A DNA stretch of 64,000 bases from Candidatus Blautia stercorigallinarum. GTDB taxonomy: Bacteria > Bacillota > Clostridia > Lachnospirales > Lachnospiraceae. The notes beneath the pieces were generated by a model. That model searched no databases. It worked only from the letters and a program-made list of their open reading frames with translations, and had not been told where the DNA came from. Positions 18,004-26,186 of the stretch are shown piece by piece; the first letter of the stretch is position 1, and each line of letters begins with the position of its first letter. The DNA lies in the NCBI GenBank assembly GCA_019112785.1, contig DXIQ01000038.1, forward strand, positions 26,732-90,731, written 5' to 3'. The translations under genes were made by a program, and so were the position numbers.

Positions 18004-18070
18004 CATGACAATAGGCAGTTTCCAGGATATATCTGCCGCTTGTTTAAAAGCATTATAATTTTATCTGTTT

Positions 18071-19753
18071 TTATGCCATGATCGGCTTCATTGCTTCAGA
18101 AAGTTTATCTTTCTCAGCCTGAGCTTCGGCCAGGTCTTTGCCAAGGGTTGTATAGTATACTTTGATCTTTGGCTCTGTTCCTGAAGGACGAACGATAACA
18201 GTTTCTTTGTTCTCCAGTTTGTAGATGAGAACATTGGCGGAAGGAAGTCCGGTTTCTTTCGGTTTTGTATAGTCGGTTACGCTTACAACCTTGTATCCTG
18301 CGATTTCTGCCGGAGGATTCTTTCTCAGACCTTCCATGATACCGGCCATCTTGTCCATGCCGCTTAATCCGGGGAATTCAAAGCTGTCGATCTTGTTCAG
18401 GTACCGGCCGTACTGTGCGTAGATCTCTTCCATTCTCTGTTTCAGAGAGCTTCCGATACTTCTGTAGTAAGCTGCCATCTCACAGATCAGCATAGAGCCG
18501 ATGATGGCGTCTTTGTCACGGACATAAGGACCTGCCAGGTATCCGTAGCTTTCCTCGAATCCGAAGATGAAACGGTCAACTTCTCCGGCAGCTTCCAGCT
18601 GTGCGATCTGATCGCCGATCCACTTAAAGCCTGTAAGAACGCTTCTCAGTTCCACGCCGTAATGTTCAGCTACTGCATCTGCCAGTGGAGTGGAAACGAT
18701 AGATTTTACAGCTACTGCTTTCTCAGGCATAGTGCCTTTCTCAATACGTCCTGCGCAGATATAGTCCAGAAGGAGTACGCCTACTTCATTTCCGCTTACC
18801 AGTTCATAAGAACCGTCCGGGCACTTCATGGCGATACCTACACGGTCTGCATCCGGGTCAGTTGCCAGCATCAGGTCTGCGCCGGTTTCTTTTGCCAGAT
18901 TCAGGCCCTGCTCCAGAGCCTCGAAGATTTCAGGGTTCGGATAGCTGCAGGTGGTAAAGTAGCCGTTTGGATATTCCTGATCAGGAACGATGGTAACGTC
19001 AGTGATGCCAATATCCTTTAATACCTGAGTTACAGGTACCAGACCGGAACCGTTCAGAGGGCTGTATACCAGTTTCAGGCCGGCTGTCTTGCACAGACCC
19101 GGACGAACCTGTCTGGATTCGATAGCTTCATAAAGAGCTTTCTTACAGTCATCTCCTACGAAACGGATAAATCCTTCCTCAACACCCTGAGCAAAAGACA
19201 TATATTTTGCACCTGTAAGTACATCTGTTTTCTGGATTTCGTCATATACAATAGCGGCTGCATCGTCGGTCATCTGGCAGCCGTCAGGACCGTAAGCTTT
19301 GTAACCGTTGTATTTTGCAGGGTTATGGGAGGCTGTTACCATGATACCTGCGTTGCAGTTATAATATCTTGTGGCAAAGGAAAGGGCCGGAACAGGCATT
19401 AATGCGTCGTAGATTCTTACCTTAATGCCGTTTGCTGCCAGTACTCCGGCTGCGTTTTTGGCAAATACGTCACTTTTCAGACGGCTGTCATAGCTGATAG
19501 CAACAGTCTGTGTGCCGCCCTGCGTCTTAACCCAGTTGGCAAGTCCCTGTGTAGCCTGACGCACTACATAGATATTCATACGGTTTGTTCCTGCGCCTAA
19601 TACGCCCCGAAGTCCGGCTGTACCAAACTTCAGTGCCACTGCGAAACGTTCTTTGATCTCATCATCATTTCCTTCGATCCGGGATAATTCCGGGTTTAAA
19701 TCCGCATCCTCCAGATCTGCGTTTAACCAACGCTTGTACTCTTCCTGATACAT
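18071..19753 (-). CDS. Phosphoglucomutase/phosphomannomutase (alpha-D-phosphohexomutase)
   Basis: Interconverts hexose 1- and 6-phosphates (about 560 aa, the PGM2-like bacterial class). The active-site phosphoserine loop is TASHNPAKYNGYKAYG, the metal-binding loop is TDPDADRVG, the sugar-binding loop is GFEESYGY, and the phosphate loop is RPSGTEPKIKVYY. All four are intact. The ATG at 19753 is preferred over one eight codons upstream because AGGAG lies 8 bases before it. It stands alone as a transcription unit with its own terminator. Confidence 0.95.
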   Translation of the reverse strand: MYQEEYKRWLNADLEDADLNPELSRIEGNDDEIKERFAVALKFGTAGLRGVLGAGTNRMNIYVVRQATQGLANWVKTQGGTQTVAISYDSRLKSDVFAKNAAGVLAANGIKVRIYDALMPVPALSFATRYYNCNAGIMVTASHNPAKYNGYKAYGPDGCQMTDDAAAIVYDEIQKTDVLTGAKYMSFAQGVEEGFIRFVGDDCKKALYEAIESRQVRPGLCKTAGLKLVYSPLNGSGLVPVTQVLKDIGITDVTIVPDQEYPNGYFTTCSYPNPEIFEALEQGLNLAKETGADLMLATDPDADRVGIAMKCPDGSYELVSGNEVGVLLLDYICAGRIEKGTMPEKAVAVKSIVSTPLADAVAEHYGVELRSVLTGFKWIGDQIAQLEAAGEVDRFIFGFEESYGYLAGPYVRDKDAIIGSMLICEMAAYYRSIGSSLKQRMEEIYAQYGRYLNKIDSFEFPGLSGMDKMAGIMEGLRKNPPAEIAGYKVVSVTDYTKPKETGLPSANVLIYKLENKETVIVRPSGTEPKIKVYYTTLGKDLAEAQAEKDKLSEAMKPIMA

Positions 19754-19861
19754 TTTTACCACTCCTACTATTTTCATTATAGTTTTTTTGTGAAATAATC
19801 ACAATCGGTACTACTAATATACCATGTTTGGAGGAGAACGGCAATCATTCCCTGAAGGTTT

Positions 19862-20284
19862 TTATCGGGTTTTTTCACAGATCCATTGTTCTGCTTTTCT
19901 GCGTTTCAGGTCTTTTTCCAGCATGGCAAGATCCTCTCCGAAGAAACGGTATACCATCTCTACTGTACTGTTCTGCCTTTGGGCCATGGCAGCAGCTTCT
20001 TCTTCCAGTTCCCGGCGGGTTACGGAAAAATTTTCACGGGCGATGATATCCTTGATCACCAGATCATATTTCGCCTCATAGTACGCAGCCTGACGGAGTT
20101 CATCCTCCATCTGTTCCAGTTCCCCGTCGGCGTCAAAATGGTGAGGACCTCCGGTAAGAGTGTCATAACGCATCCGGTGCCGCATCTCCAGACGTATATA
20201 ATTCAGCTCATTCTCAAGAGCCTGCCGGGGTACTTCTATAGGATAATCCATTATAAAGCGGCGGATCTGTTCTTCTTTATTCAT
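19862..20284 (-). CDS. Small trigger-factor C-terminal-domain-like protein
   Basis: A 140-aa helical, charged protein resembling only the C-terminal chaperone domain of trigger factor. It has the helices PIEVPRQALENELNYIRLEM, DELRQAAYYEAKYDLVIKDI, FSVTRRELEEEAAAMAQRQ and MVYRFFGEDLAMLEKDLKRR. The ribosome-binding and PPIase domains are absent. The start codon overlaps the stop of the chaperonin-like gene by one base and has its own GGGAGG site, so the two are made together. The call rests on visual alignment. A dedicated co-chaperone for a client of this locus is inference. Confidence 0.6.
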   Translation of the reverse strand: MNKEEQIRRFIMDYPIEVPRQALENELNYIRLEMRHRMRYDTLTGGPHHFDADGELEQMEDELRQAAYYEAKYDLVIKDIIARENFSVTRRELEEEAAAMAQRQNSTVEMVYRFFGEDLAMLEKDLKRRKAEQWICEKTR

Positions 20285-21915
20285 CAGTCTGAACCTCCCT
20301 CTGATTTTTTCTTTCCGGAAATACCGGCTGCAGCGGTAGCGATAGTCCCGGTTGCGGATAAAGCATTTTCAAAGGCCAGACGGGTCACTTTGGCAGAATC
20401 CACAATGCCGGCGGCTGCCATGTTGATATATCTTTCCGTATTGATGTCGTATCCGGTTCCAGGCTCTTCCTCCAGAAGCTTTTCCGTTATGAAGGCCCCG
20501 TCCAATCCTGCATTATCCAGGATCTGGCGGGCAGGGGCTTTCAGAGCCTGGTATACAGCCAAAAAGCCAAAACGTTCATCTCCAGTTAACGTATCTCCGG
20601 CGGCTTTTATCTTGGGGGCGATATTCAGCAGAGCAACGCCGCCGCCTGGAAGGATCCCTTCCTCACAGGAGGCACGGGCGGCGCAGACGCCATCTTCCAC
20701 CCGCATTTTCCGTTCCCAGATTTCCGGCTCGGTCTGGCCTCCTACATGGATATAGGCCACTCCGGAGACAAATTTAGCCAGACGCTCTTTATAACGGTTC
20801 CGGTTAAAGTCATAATCTGTATGCTCAGAAAGATACCGCAGTTCCTGAATACGTTTCTGTATCTTTTCCGGGTCGCCTCCGGGGCCTGTGATCATAGTCT
20901 GTTTTCCGGTTACTTTAACATAATGGGCAGTGCCCAGCATTTCCCGGGTTACCTTTCTGATATTAAAGCCCAGCTCACCGGTGATATAAACGCCCCCGGT
21001 CTGAAGGGCCAGGTCTTCCATCCGCCAGCGCCGTCCTTCTCCATATTCCGGCGCATTGACACAGACAATATCCATATCTCCCTCTATCCGGTTCTGCATA
21101 ATAAGCCCTAGTGCCTTATCCTTTACTCCCTCCGAGATGATCAGACAGGGATGTCCGTCCTCTGCAGCCAGGATCAGATAAGGGATCAGATCCTGAGGAT
21201 CGGTAAAGGTATTATCGCAGAGGAGAATATAGGGATCCTGCAGTTCAGCGATCTGCTGCTCTTTATCTGTACACATTACAGGGTCTGTATAGCCCCTGTC
21301 AAAGACGATCCCTTCCTGGATTTCCAGAGTGGTTTCTGCTCTCTGAGATTCGTCTACGTTAATAACTCCTTCCAGTCCTACAGCAGAAAAAGCTTCGCTG
21401 ATCATACGGCCCAGCTCTTCGTCCTGACAGGAGATGGAAGCGGCTTTTGCGATATCCTGAGAAGTTTTTACAGGAACCGCCATTTTTTTCAGTTCCTCAA
21501 GAACAATATTTGCGGCTTGTTTCATGCCTCTGCGCACCGCCAGGGGATTGGCTCCGGCAGCAGCTGCGTGGAAGGCCTCATGGAGAAGGACCTGGGTCAG
21601 CAGGGCGGTAGTGCTGGTGCCGTCACCGGCAGAATCGTTGGTCCTTGCCGCGACTTCTTTCAGCAGCTGAACACCCATATTTTTCAGAGGCTCTTTCAGG
21701 ATCAGGCTCCGGGCTATTGTGGCGCCGTCGTTCGTAACCAGTATGTGAGCTCCCGGCTGAGGAGCATCGGAATAGTCGGCTCCTCTCAGGCCGGCTTTCT
21801 GGTGCATGGCAACATTCCGTCCTTCAGGTCCCAGTGTATATTTAATAGAGTCAGCCAGGACATCTACGCCGGCCATCAGGCCCAGCCAGGTGTCCATATC
21901 ATCTGTAATGTTCAT
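20284..21915 (-). CDS. Divergent GroEL-like chaperonin (cpn60 paralogue)
   Basis: A 543-aa cpn60-family protein. ATP-site motifs are present: TLGPEGRN (27-34), TNDGATIA (61-68), SAGDGTSTT (95-103), RVED (405-408) and LPGGG (422-426). Departures from housekeeping GroEL are an insertion after GRNV (about residues 38-57, ending in QPGAH), a GKKKSEGGSD C-terminus instead of a GGM tail, and no groES beside it. The ribosome site AAGGAGG is strong. It is coupled to the trigger-factor-C-like gene and divergent from the PanB-like gene. ATPase function is likely. Ring formation and clients are unknown. Confidence 0.85.
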   Translation of the reverse strand: MNITDDMDTWLGLMAGVDVLADSIKYTLGPEGRNVAMHQKAGLRGADYSDAPQPGAHILVTNDGATIARSLILKEPLKNMGVQLLKEVAARTNDSAGDGTSTTALLTQVLLHEAFHAAAAGANPLAVRRGMKQAANIVLEELKKMAVPVKTSQDIAKAASISCQDEELGRMISEAFSAVGLEGVINVDESQRAETTLEIQEGIVFDRGYTDPVMCTDKEQQIAELQDPYILLCDNTFTDPQDLIPYLILAAEDGHPCLIISEGVKDKALGLIMQNRIEGDMDIVCVNAPEYGEGRRWRMEDLALQTGGVYITGELGFNIRKVTREMLGTAHYVKVTGKQTMITGPGGDPEKIQKRIQELRYLSEHTDYDFNRNRYKERLAKFVSGVAYIHVGGQTEPEIWERKMRVEDGVCAARASCEEGILPGGGVALLNIAPKIKAAGDTLTGDERFGFLAVYQALKAPARQILDNAGLDGAFITEKLLEEEPGTGYDINTERYINMAAAGIVDSAKVTRLAFENALSATGTIATAAAGISGKKKSEGGSD

Positions 21916-22029
21916 ATGGAAAACCTCCTTATGTTAAGCAGTATTTCGGTCTTTATGGCGGAAAATATCCAGCGGGAATATAAAAACCGCCATTATCCAT
22001 TATTATAGAGAAAAAATATTTGTGAAACA

Positions 22030-22047
22030 ATACTTAAATATGAGTAT
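22030..22047. promoter_or_regulatory. ATACY-N8-AGTAT operator copy 1
   Basis: ATACT-taaatatg-AGTAT, an 18-bp inverted repeat in the divergent region between the chaperonin-like and PanB-like genes. The same architecture occurs at three other sites around the LuxR and SDR genes. Confidence 0.6.
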
Positions 22048-22114
22048 TAAAATGGATAAAATTAGTATTAATAAATAGAAACAAAATAAAATTAAAAAGA
22101 ATAATAGGTGAAAA

Positions 22115-22132
22115 ATACTAAAAATTCAGTAT
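22115..22132. promoter_or_regulatory. ATACY-N8-AGTAT operator copy 2
   Basis: ATACT-aaaaattc-AGTAT, 85 bp from copy 1 and 75 bp upstream of the PanB-like start. Confidence 0.65.
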
Positions 22133-22206
22133 TTTACTTTTGGGCGTTTCAGGATATTATGAAATCATAGCAGAATACCCGTGAATAATAAAAAGGAGGA
22201 AATTAC

Positions 22207-23076
22207 ATGGAAGAACAAAAAAATATTAAGATGTCAACCGCTTCAAAAAGCAGGAAATCCCTGGCTTTTCTTCAGAAGAAAAAAGATAACGGAGAAAAGA
22301 TCGTACAGATGTGTCCGGCCGAACTCGGCCCTGTTTTTGGTATGGCCGCAGAACTGGCAGACTGCGATATCCTTCGTACTCCGTCCATACTGAGCCTGAG
22401 AAGTTCCGCGCGGCTTGAGGATGAACTTCTTACAGGTTCCCTGACCATCCAGAAATACCGTGAGTATACCAGTATCATCCACATTAACTGGTACATGCCG
22501 GCAGCTACTTATGCGGATAAATCTCTTGCTGTCCGCTGGGGCGCTGAATGGGTATTTGACGGAGCAGACTCCATGCTTCCTATGGGAGTTACCAATGACG
22601 TCCTGAAGTTTATGTCCGACAATTATGTACCTACTTACGGACATATCGGTGCTATTTCAGGATGGCAGACCAACGCTACAGGATATAAAAAGGTTGGCCG
22701 TACCGCTGAGGATGCTTTCCGTATTTTCAAATGGGGATATGAATATCAGGAAAACGGCATGGGCGGCATGACCATTGAGCTGACTCCTATGGAAGTTTCA
22801 GAAGCCATTGCCAAGAAACTGAGAGTACCGGTAGTATCCATTGCAGCAGGAGCCCCATGTGACGGTTCCGAAATGGTGGATATGGATACTTTCGGCATGA
22901 TGCCAAAGCCGGCTTCCCACGCAAAGACTTATGCCCAGCTGATGCCGTTCCTGTGCCAGGCTTACGCTGCATGGGCAAATGATGTCCGTACCGGCGCTTA
23001 TCCGGAGGAAAAGAACGGTTATCATATGGATCCGGAAGAACTGGAAAAATTCAACACCATGATGGATAACTTCTAA
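22207..23076 (+). CDS. PanB-like protein (ketopantoate hydroxymethyltransferase superfamily)
   Basis: A 289-aa TIM-barrel protein of the PanB superfamily. Family landmarks in the C-terminal two thirds include PTYGHIGAISGWQTNATGYK (PanB GHVGLTPQ region) and GMTIELTPMEVSEAI with a Glu at the place of the PanB catalytic base. VVSIAAGAPCDGSEMVDMDTFGM (GIGAG...DGQ region) follows. The N-terminal part diverges from PanB, and no panC or panD is nearby. A canonical role in pantothenate synthesis is therefore doubtful. A related aldol-type hydroxymethyl or lyase reaction on another oxo-acid is possible. AGGAGG precedes the ATG. Confidence 0.7.
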   Translation: MEEQKNIKMSTASKSRKSLAFLQKKKDNGEKIVQMCPAELGPVFGMAAELADCDILRTPSILSLRSSARLEDELLTGSLTIQKYREYTSIIHINWYMPAATYADKSLAVRWGAEWVFDGADSMLPMGVTNDVLKFMSDNYVPTYGHIGAISGWQTNATGYKKVGRTAEDAFRIFKWGYEYQENGMGGMTIELTPMEVSEAIAKKLRVPVVSIAAGAPCDGSEMVDMDTFGMMPKPASHAKTYAQLMPFLCQAYAAWANDVRTGAYPEEKNGYHMDPEELEKFNTMMDNF

Positions 23077-23105
23077 GATACGCAGCAGAAAAGAAAGAGC
23101 GAGTC

Positions 23106-23130
23106 CAGGCGGGACAATCCTTCCCGCCTG
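23106..23130 (+). terminator. Hairpin after the PanB-like gene
   Basis: CAGGCGGGA (23106-23114) pairs perfectly with TCCCGCCTG (23122-23130). A second terminator hairpin follows immediately. Confidence 0.6.
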
Positions 23131-23132
23131 AT

Positions 23133-23171
23133 AAAAAGAGCCGGAAGGGGGAGACCGCTCCGGTTCTTTTT
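23133..23171. terminator. Bidirectional terminator between PanB-like and luxR-type genes
   Basis: AAAAAGAGCCGGA pairs with TCCGGTTCTTTTT. A runs on one side and T runs on the other serve both convergent genes. Confidence 0.8.
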
Positions 23172-23176
23172 ATCCA

Positions 23177-23992
23177 TCAGTTTTCGGTCTGGCTTATGAT
23201 CTTGAAAAGCAATTCCTGTTGCGTGGAAACATGGGCCTTTTCATAAATATGGGCAATATGTTTATAAGTGGTGTTTTTGGAAATATACAGAGCTGAGCTG
23301 ATATTCTGGATACTCATACCCTGACAGAGCAGGTTTACGATCTCGGTTTCCCGTTTGGTAAAGCTGTATTTGCTCCAGCCGGACTGGTTCTCATGAGGAT
23401 TAAAATCTGTTCCCTGATAGAAAAAGTTCCGATACATGTTATTGAGGATAGGCAGGGCCAGATTCAGCCGGTCTTGTTCGATTTTTGAGAAAAATTCATT
23501 CCGGGTGCGGTCCAGGGAAAAAACAGCCCGGTAGGTGCCGTTCAGGTCAAAAAAACAGAAGCCCCAGGAATATTTCAGCTTTCTGGCTTTGATATAATTT
23601 GTGAGAAATTCAGAATCCGGCACTTCTGACCAGTTGATGATCCTGGAAAAGCTCTGGTTCAAAGTGTTTTCCCGGATATCCTGATAAATACGGAATTCCT
23701 CAGGAAACTCAATCTGGGTCAGATAGTAGTTCATGTATTCGTCAAGCCACTTGTCCTGGATATGTATGGTGTACTTTCCGGAGATTTTCTTGTTCACATC
23801 CAGGAAAAATACCATAGCCTCATCATAGGAACACATTTTGGACATCAGGTCCAGAAGCTTGATGGCAAAGCTTCTGGGACTGTGAGCCTGGCTGCACTCC
23901 AGGATCAGATTATAGGCATCGATATAGACAGAAGGGTCTACATGTTCCAATTTAGGAAAGGCATAGGTGATGTCTGTTATTTCAGCATTCAT
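23177..23992 (-). CDS. LuxR-family transcriptional regulator
   Basis: About 271 aa with a C-terminal LuxR/NarL HTH (TKRETEIVNLLCQGMSIQNI through ISKNTTYKHIAHIYEKA). The N-terminal 180 residues are an unassigned sensory domain (SPRSFAIKLLDLMSKMC, then DEAMVFFLDVNKKISG), with no receiver Asp or PAS signature recognised. The ATG at 23992 is chosen because AGGAGG lies 9 bases upstream. An ATG seven codons earlier overlaps that site. It sits between the PanB-like and SDR genes and is flanked by the repeated 18-bp operators, so it is the natural candidate to bind them. Confidence 0.82.
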   Translation of the reverse strand: MNAEITDITYAFPKLEHVDPSVYIDAYNLILECSQAHSPRSFAIKLLDLMSKMCSYDEAMVFFLDVNKKISGKYTIHIQDKWLDEYMNYYLTQIEFPEEFRIYQDIRENTLNQSFSRIINWSEVPDSEFLTNYIKARKLKYSWGFCFFDLNGTYRAVFSLDRTRNEFFSKIEQDRLNLALPILNNMYRNFFYQGTDFNPHENQSGWSKYSFTKRETEIVNLLCQGMSIQNISSALYISKNTTYKHIAHIYEKAHVSTQQELLFKIISQTEN

Positions 23993-24027
23993 TGCAGATA
24001 GCCTCCTATTCATAGTATGGCAGGTAT

Positions 24028-24045
24028 ATACCTAATTTTTAGTAT
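24028..24045. promoter_or_regulatory. ATACY-N8-AGTAT operator copy 3
   Basis: ATACC-taattttt-AGTAT, 36 bp upstream of the LuxR-type start, which suggests autoregulation. Confidence 0.6.
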
Positions 24046-24080
24046 ATTTTTTATTATAAAAGAAGAAAGAACAAAATAAA

Positions 24081-24098
24081 ATACCGAATTTTCAGTAT
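24081..24098. promoter_or_regulatory. ATACY-N8-AGTAT operator copy 4
   Basis: ATACC-gaattttc-AGTAT, 22 bp upstream of the SDR start and 53 bp from copy 3. Confidence 0.65.
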
Positions 24099-24119
24099 AT
24101 GGAACGAAAGGAGAATTTT

Positions 24120-25064
24120 ATGGAGAAAGAAAAACAGATGCAGATTACACCGGAAATGATCGCAAATATGGCTGCAGGAAATGTTTCCAATGTCCAGAGT
24201 TTAAGCGATATTTTTATCAACAATATGAAGGGGAAAGCCGCTATCGTTACCGGAGGAGCTTCCGGACTGGGCTACAATGTAGTCAACCGCTTAAGCGAGG
24301 CGGGAGTGAAGGTTGTCATCGCTTCCCGAAATGAGAAAAAGGGGAAGAAGGCAGAGGAGGAATTCCGCAGCCGAGGAAGAGAGGTTACCTGGTGCCAGAC
24401 GGATGTGACAAAGGTTTCCGACTGTTATAAGGCTGTGGAATTTACAGAAAAGACCTATGGAAAAGTAGATATCCTGGTGGCCAATGCGGCTACATGGAGT
24501 ATGTTTTCATTTCTGGATATGCCGGAGGAAGAATATGACAAGGTCATGAATACAGACTTAAAAGGAGAATATTTCATGGCCCAGGCAGCAGCCCGCTCCA
24601 TGGTGCGCAATAAGGTAAAAGGGAAGATCATATTCACCTCTTCCGCAGCCCGTCATTCCAGCGACGTGGCCGGAATCGGTATGATGAGTCATTATAATGC
24701 GGCGAAAGGAGCCGTTGCCAGCATGACCATGGGAGTGGCAAAGGAACTGCGGCAGTACGGGATCACAGTGAACTGTGTAGCGCCGGGTGGTATGGTGTCT
24801 GAGGGGGCTCTGACCAATACAGGAAAAGCCGCTGCCTACTACGGAACAGAGCTTATCCAGGAGCAGATGGCGCTTGCAAAAGATACCCCTACAGCCATGA
24901 ATCCTGATGAAGTGGCCATTGCTGTATTTGCCATGTGTACAGATATGTCCAATTATATGGTGGGAGAGACTGTTGATGTGACCGGCGGAGCAACTTTAAG
25001 TTTCCAGAAGAAACCCTGGAGCTATACCATGCCGGGATGTATTCCGGGGCCAAAAGAAGAATAG
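24120..25064 (+). CDS. Short-chain dehydrogenase/reductase
   Basis: Rossmann-fold oxidoreductase of about 314 aa. It has the nucleotide motif VTGGASGLG, an NAAT motif (VANAATWS), the catalytic Ser in IIFTSSAARHS, and Tyr/Lys in HYNAAKGA. The ending DVTGGATLS is typical of classical SDRs. An N-terminal extension of about 35 residues precedes the Rossmann fold, and the C-terminus is Pro-rich (PWSYTMPGCIPGPKEE). The ATG at 24120 has AAGGAG spacing, unlike the one seven codons upstream. It shares operator type with the PanB-like gene, so the two may act in one pathway. Substrate is unknown. Confidence 0.87.
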   Translation: MEKEKQMQITPEMIANMAAGNVSNVQSLSDIFINNMKGKAAIVTGGASGLGYNVVNRLSEAGVKVVIASRNEKKGKKAEEEFRSRGREVTWCQTDVTKVSDCYKAVEFTEKTYGKVDILVANAATWSMFSFLDMPEEEYDKVMNTDLKGEYFMAQAAARSMVRNKVKGKIIFTSSAARHSSDVAGIGMMSHYNAAKGAVASMTMGVAKELRQYGITVNCVAPGGMVSEGALTNTGKAAAYYGTELIQEQMALAKDTPTAMNPDEVAIAVFAMCTDMSNYMVGETVDVTGGATLSFQKKPWSYTMPGCIPGPKEE

Positions 25065-25150
25065 AGAAAAATTCCCTGTACTTTTATAGTATGATGGTAA
25101 AGTCTGTGATAAACTGATAGAGTAACTGTCGGTTTTAGGGAGATTTTACT

Positions 25151-26011
25151 ATGGGAAATGATAAGCAGAAGATTTACAGGGAATTAAATCATAGTATAGG
25201 AAAAGAAGAATTGCAGAAACTCATAACTGAGGGCAGAGAACACAATCTGATTTTTCATGGTATTACAGAACAGGTACTGTTTTCAGATATACGATATGAA
25301 CGTCTGGATATGTCTTTTCTATCCAGGATTTCCTCTCTGGATTATGGGAAAAAATACCGGGTGTTACTTCTGGGATTCACAGATAAAAACAGCGGAGAAG
25401 GATTTCTGGCAGATATAGAAAATTTATTTCATGAAAAATATAACATATATCTGACTACCATCTGGGAGGGTCTGCTCATAGGGATACTGCCGGAGAATAG
25501 GACAGGAATTTCAGAAATTAAAAAGCTATATCATGACGGGGAGAAAATTGAGAAGGAAATTAAGATAGGATGCGGCACCATAAAATATGCTCTTGAAGAC
25601 AGCAGGTACGGCCTGCAGGAAGCCCTTCGCACATATGATATGATTGAAACAGTAAAAAAATACAGGGAAAATCTACTGCTGTATGAGGATCTGGGAATTT
25701 ACGGCCTGTTATATGAGTTGAAGGATCCGGCGGTTTTTGAAAGATACTGCACCGGTATTTTTCAGGGCATATGGCAGTATGATTCGAAAAATGATTCCCA
25801 GCTGTTTTCCACACTAGAGTGCTATTTCCGAAATGAATGTGATAAATTAAAAACCGCAGAAGAATTATTTATCCATGAAAATACACTGCGATATCGGCTT
25901 CATCAGATCGAGAAAATTCTGGGGAAAAGTCTGAAAAATATCAATGTTATCACAGATCTGGTAACGGCCTTTAAAGTCCGGCGTATGATGCAGATACTGG
26001 ATACAGTGTAG
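25151..26011 (+). CDS. PucR/CdaR-type transcriptional regulator
   Basis: A 286-aa protein ending in the PucR C-terminal helix-turn-helix (KTAEELFIHENTLRYRLHQI, then EKILGKSLKN). The middle part has the GGDEF-like CdaR fold segment (IKIGCGTIKYALEDSRYGLQEALRTYDM). Relatives control purine, sugar-acid or amino-acid catabolism. It is co-directional with and 176 bp upstream of an aminotransferase, P-II and permease set and probably activates it. The inducer is not evident. Confidence 0.8.
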   Translation: MGNDKQKIYRELNHSIGKEELQKLITEGREHNLIFHGITEQVLFSDIRYERLDMSFLSRISSLDYGKKYRVLLLGFTDKNSGEGFLADIENLFHEKYNIYLTTIWEGLLIGILPENRTGISEIKKLYHDGEKIEKEIKIGCGTIKYALEDSRYGLQEALRTYDMIETVKKYRENLLLYEDLGIYGLLYELKDPAVFERYCTGIFQGIWQYDSKNDSQLFSTLECYFRNECDKLKTAEELFIHENTLRYRLHQIEKILGKSLKNINVITDLVTAFKVRRMMQILDTV

Positions 26012-26119
26012 AGGATTTGTAATTTTTCACAAAAATACAGACTTTTTTTATTTTTTAAAACATTGTAAACCCTGTCCGGGCCTGCTATACTTCCATTCAA
26101 CAATAGAAGTAATAAGCAA

Positions 26120-26162
26120 GGGCGCTTGAGATAACTGAAAGGTTATGGAAAGCGCTCTTTTG
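26120..26162 (+). promoter_or_regulatory. Attenuator-like hairpin upstream of the aminotransferase
   Basis: GGGCGCTT pairs with AAGCGCTC, and inside it ATAAC pairs with GTTAT, followed by CTTTT. It lies within the 175-bp gap after the PucR gene and 25 bp before the aminotransferase start. It could terminate the regulator transcript or attenuate the next gene. Confidence 0.5.
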
Positions 26163-26186
26163 ATTTTCTAAAAGGAGGAAAGAGGT

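Noticed and set aside
21151..22008. Plus-strand open frame opposite the chaperonin-like gene
   Set aside because: No protein signature was found, and the opposing frame has clear cpn60 motifs and a good ribosome site.
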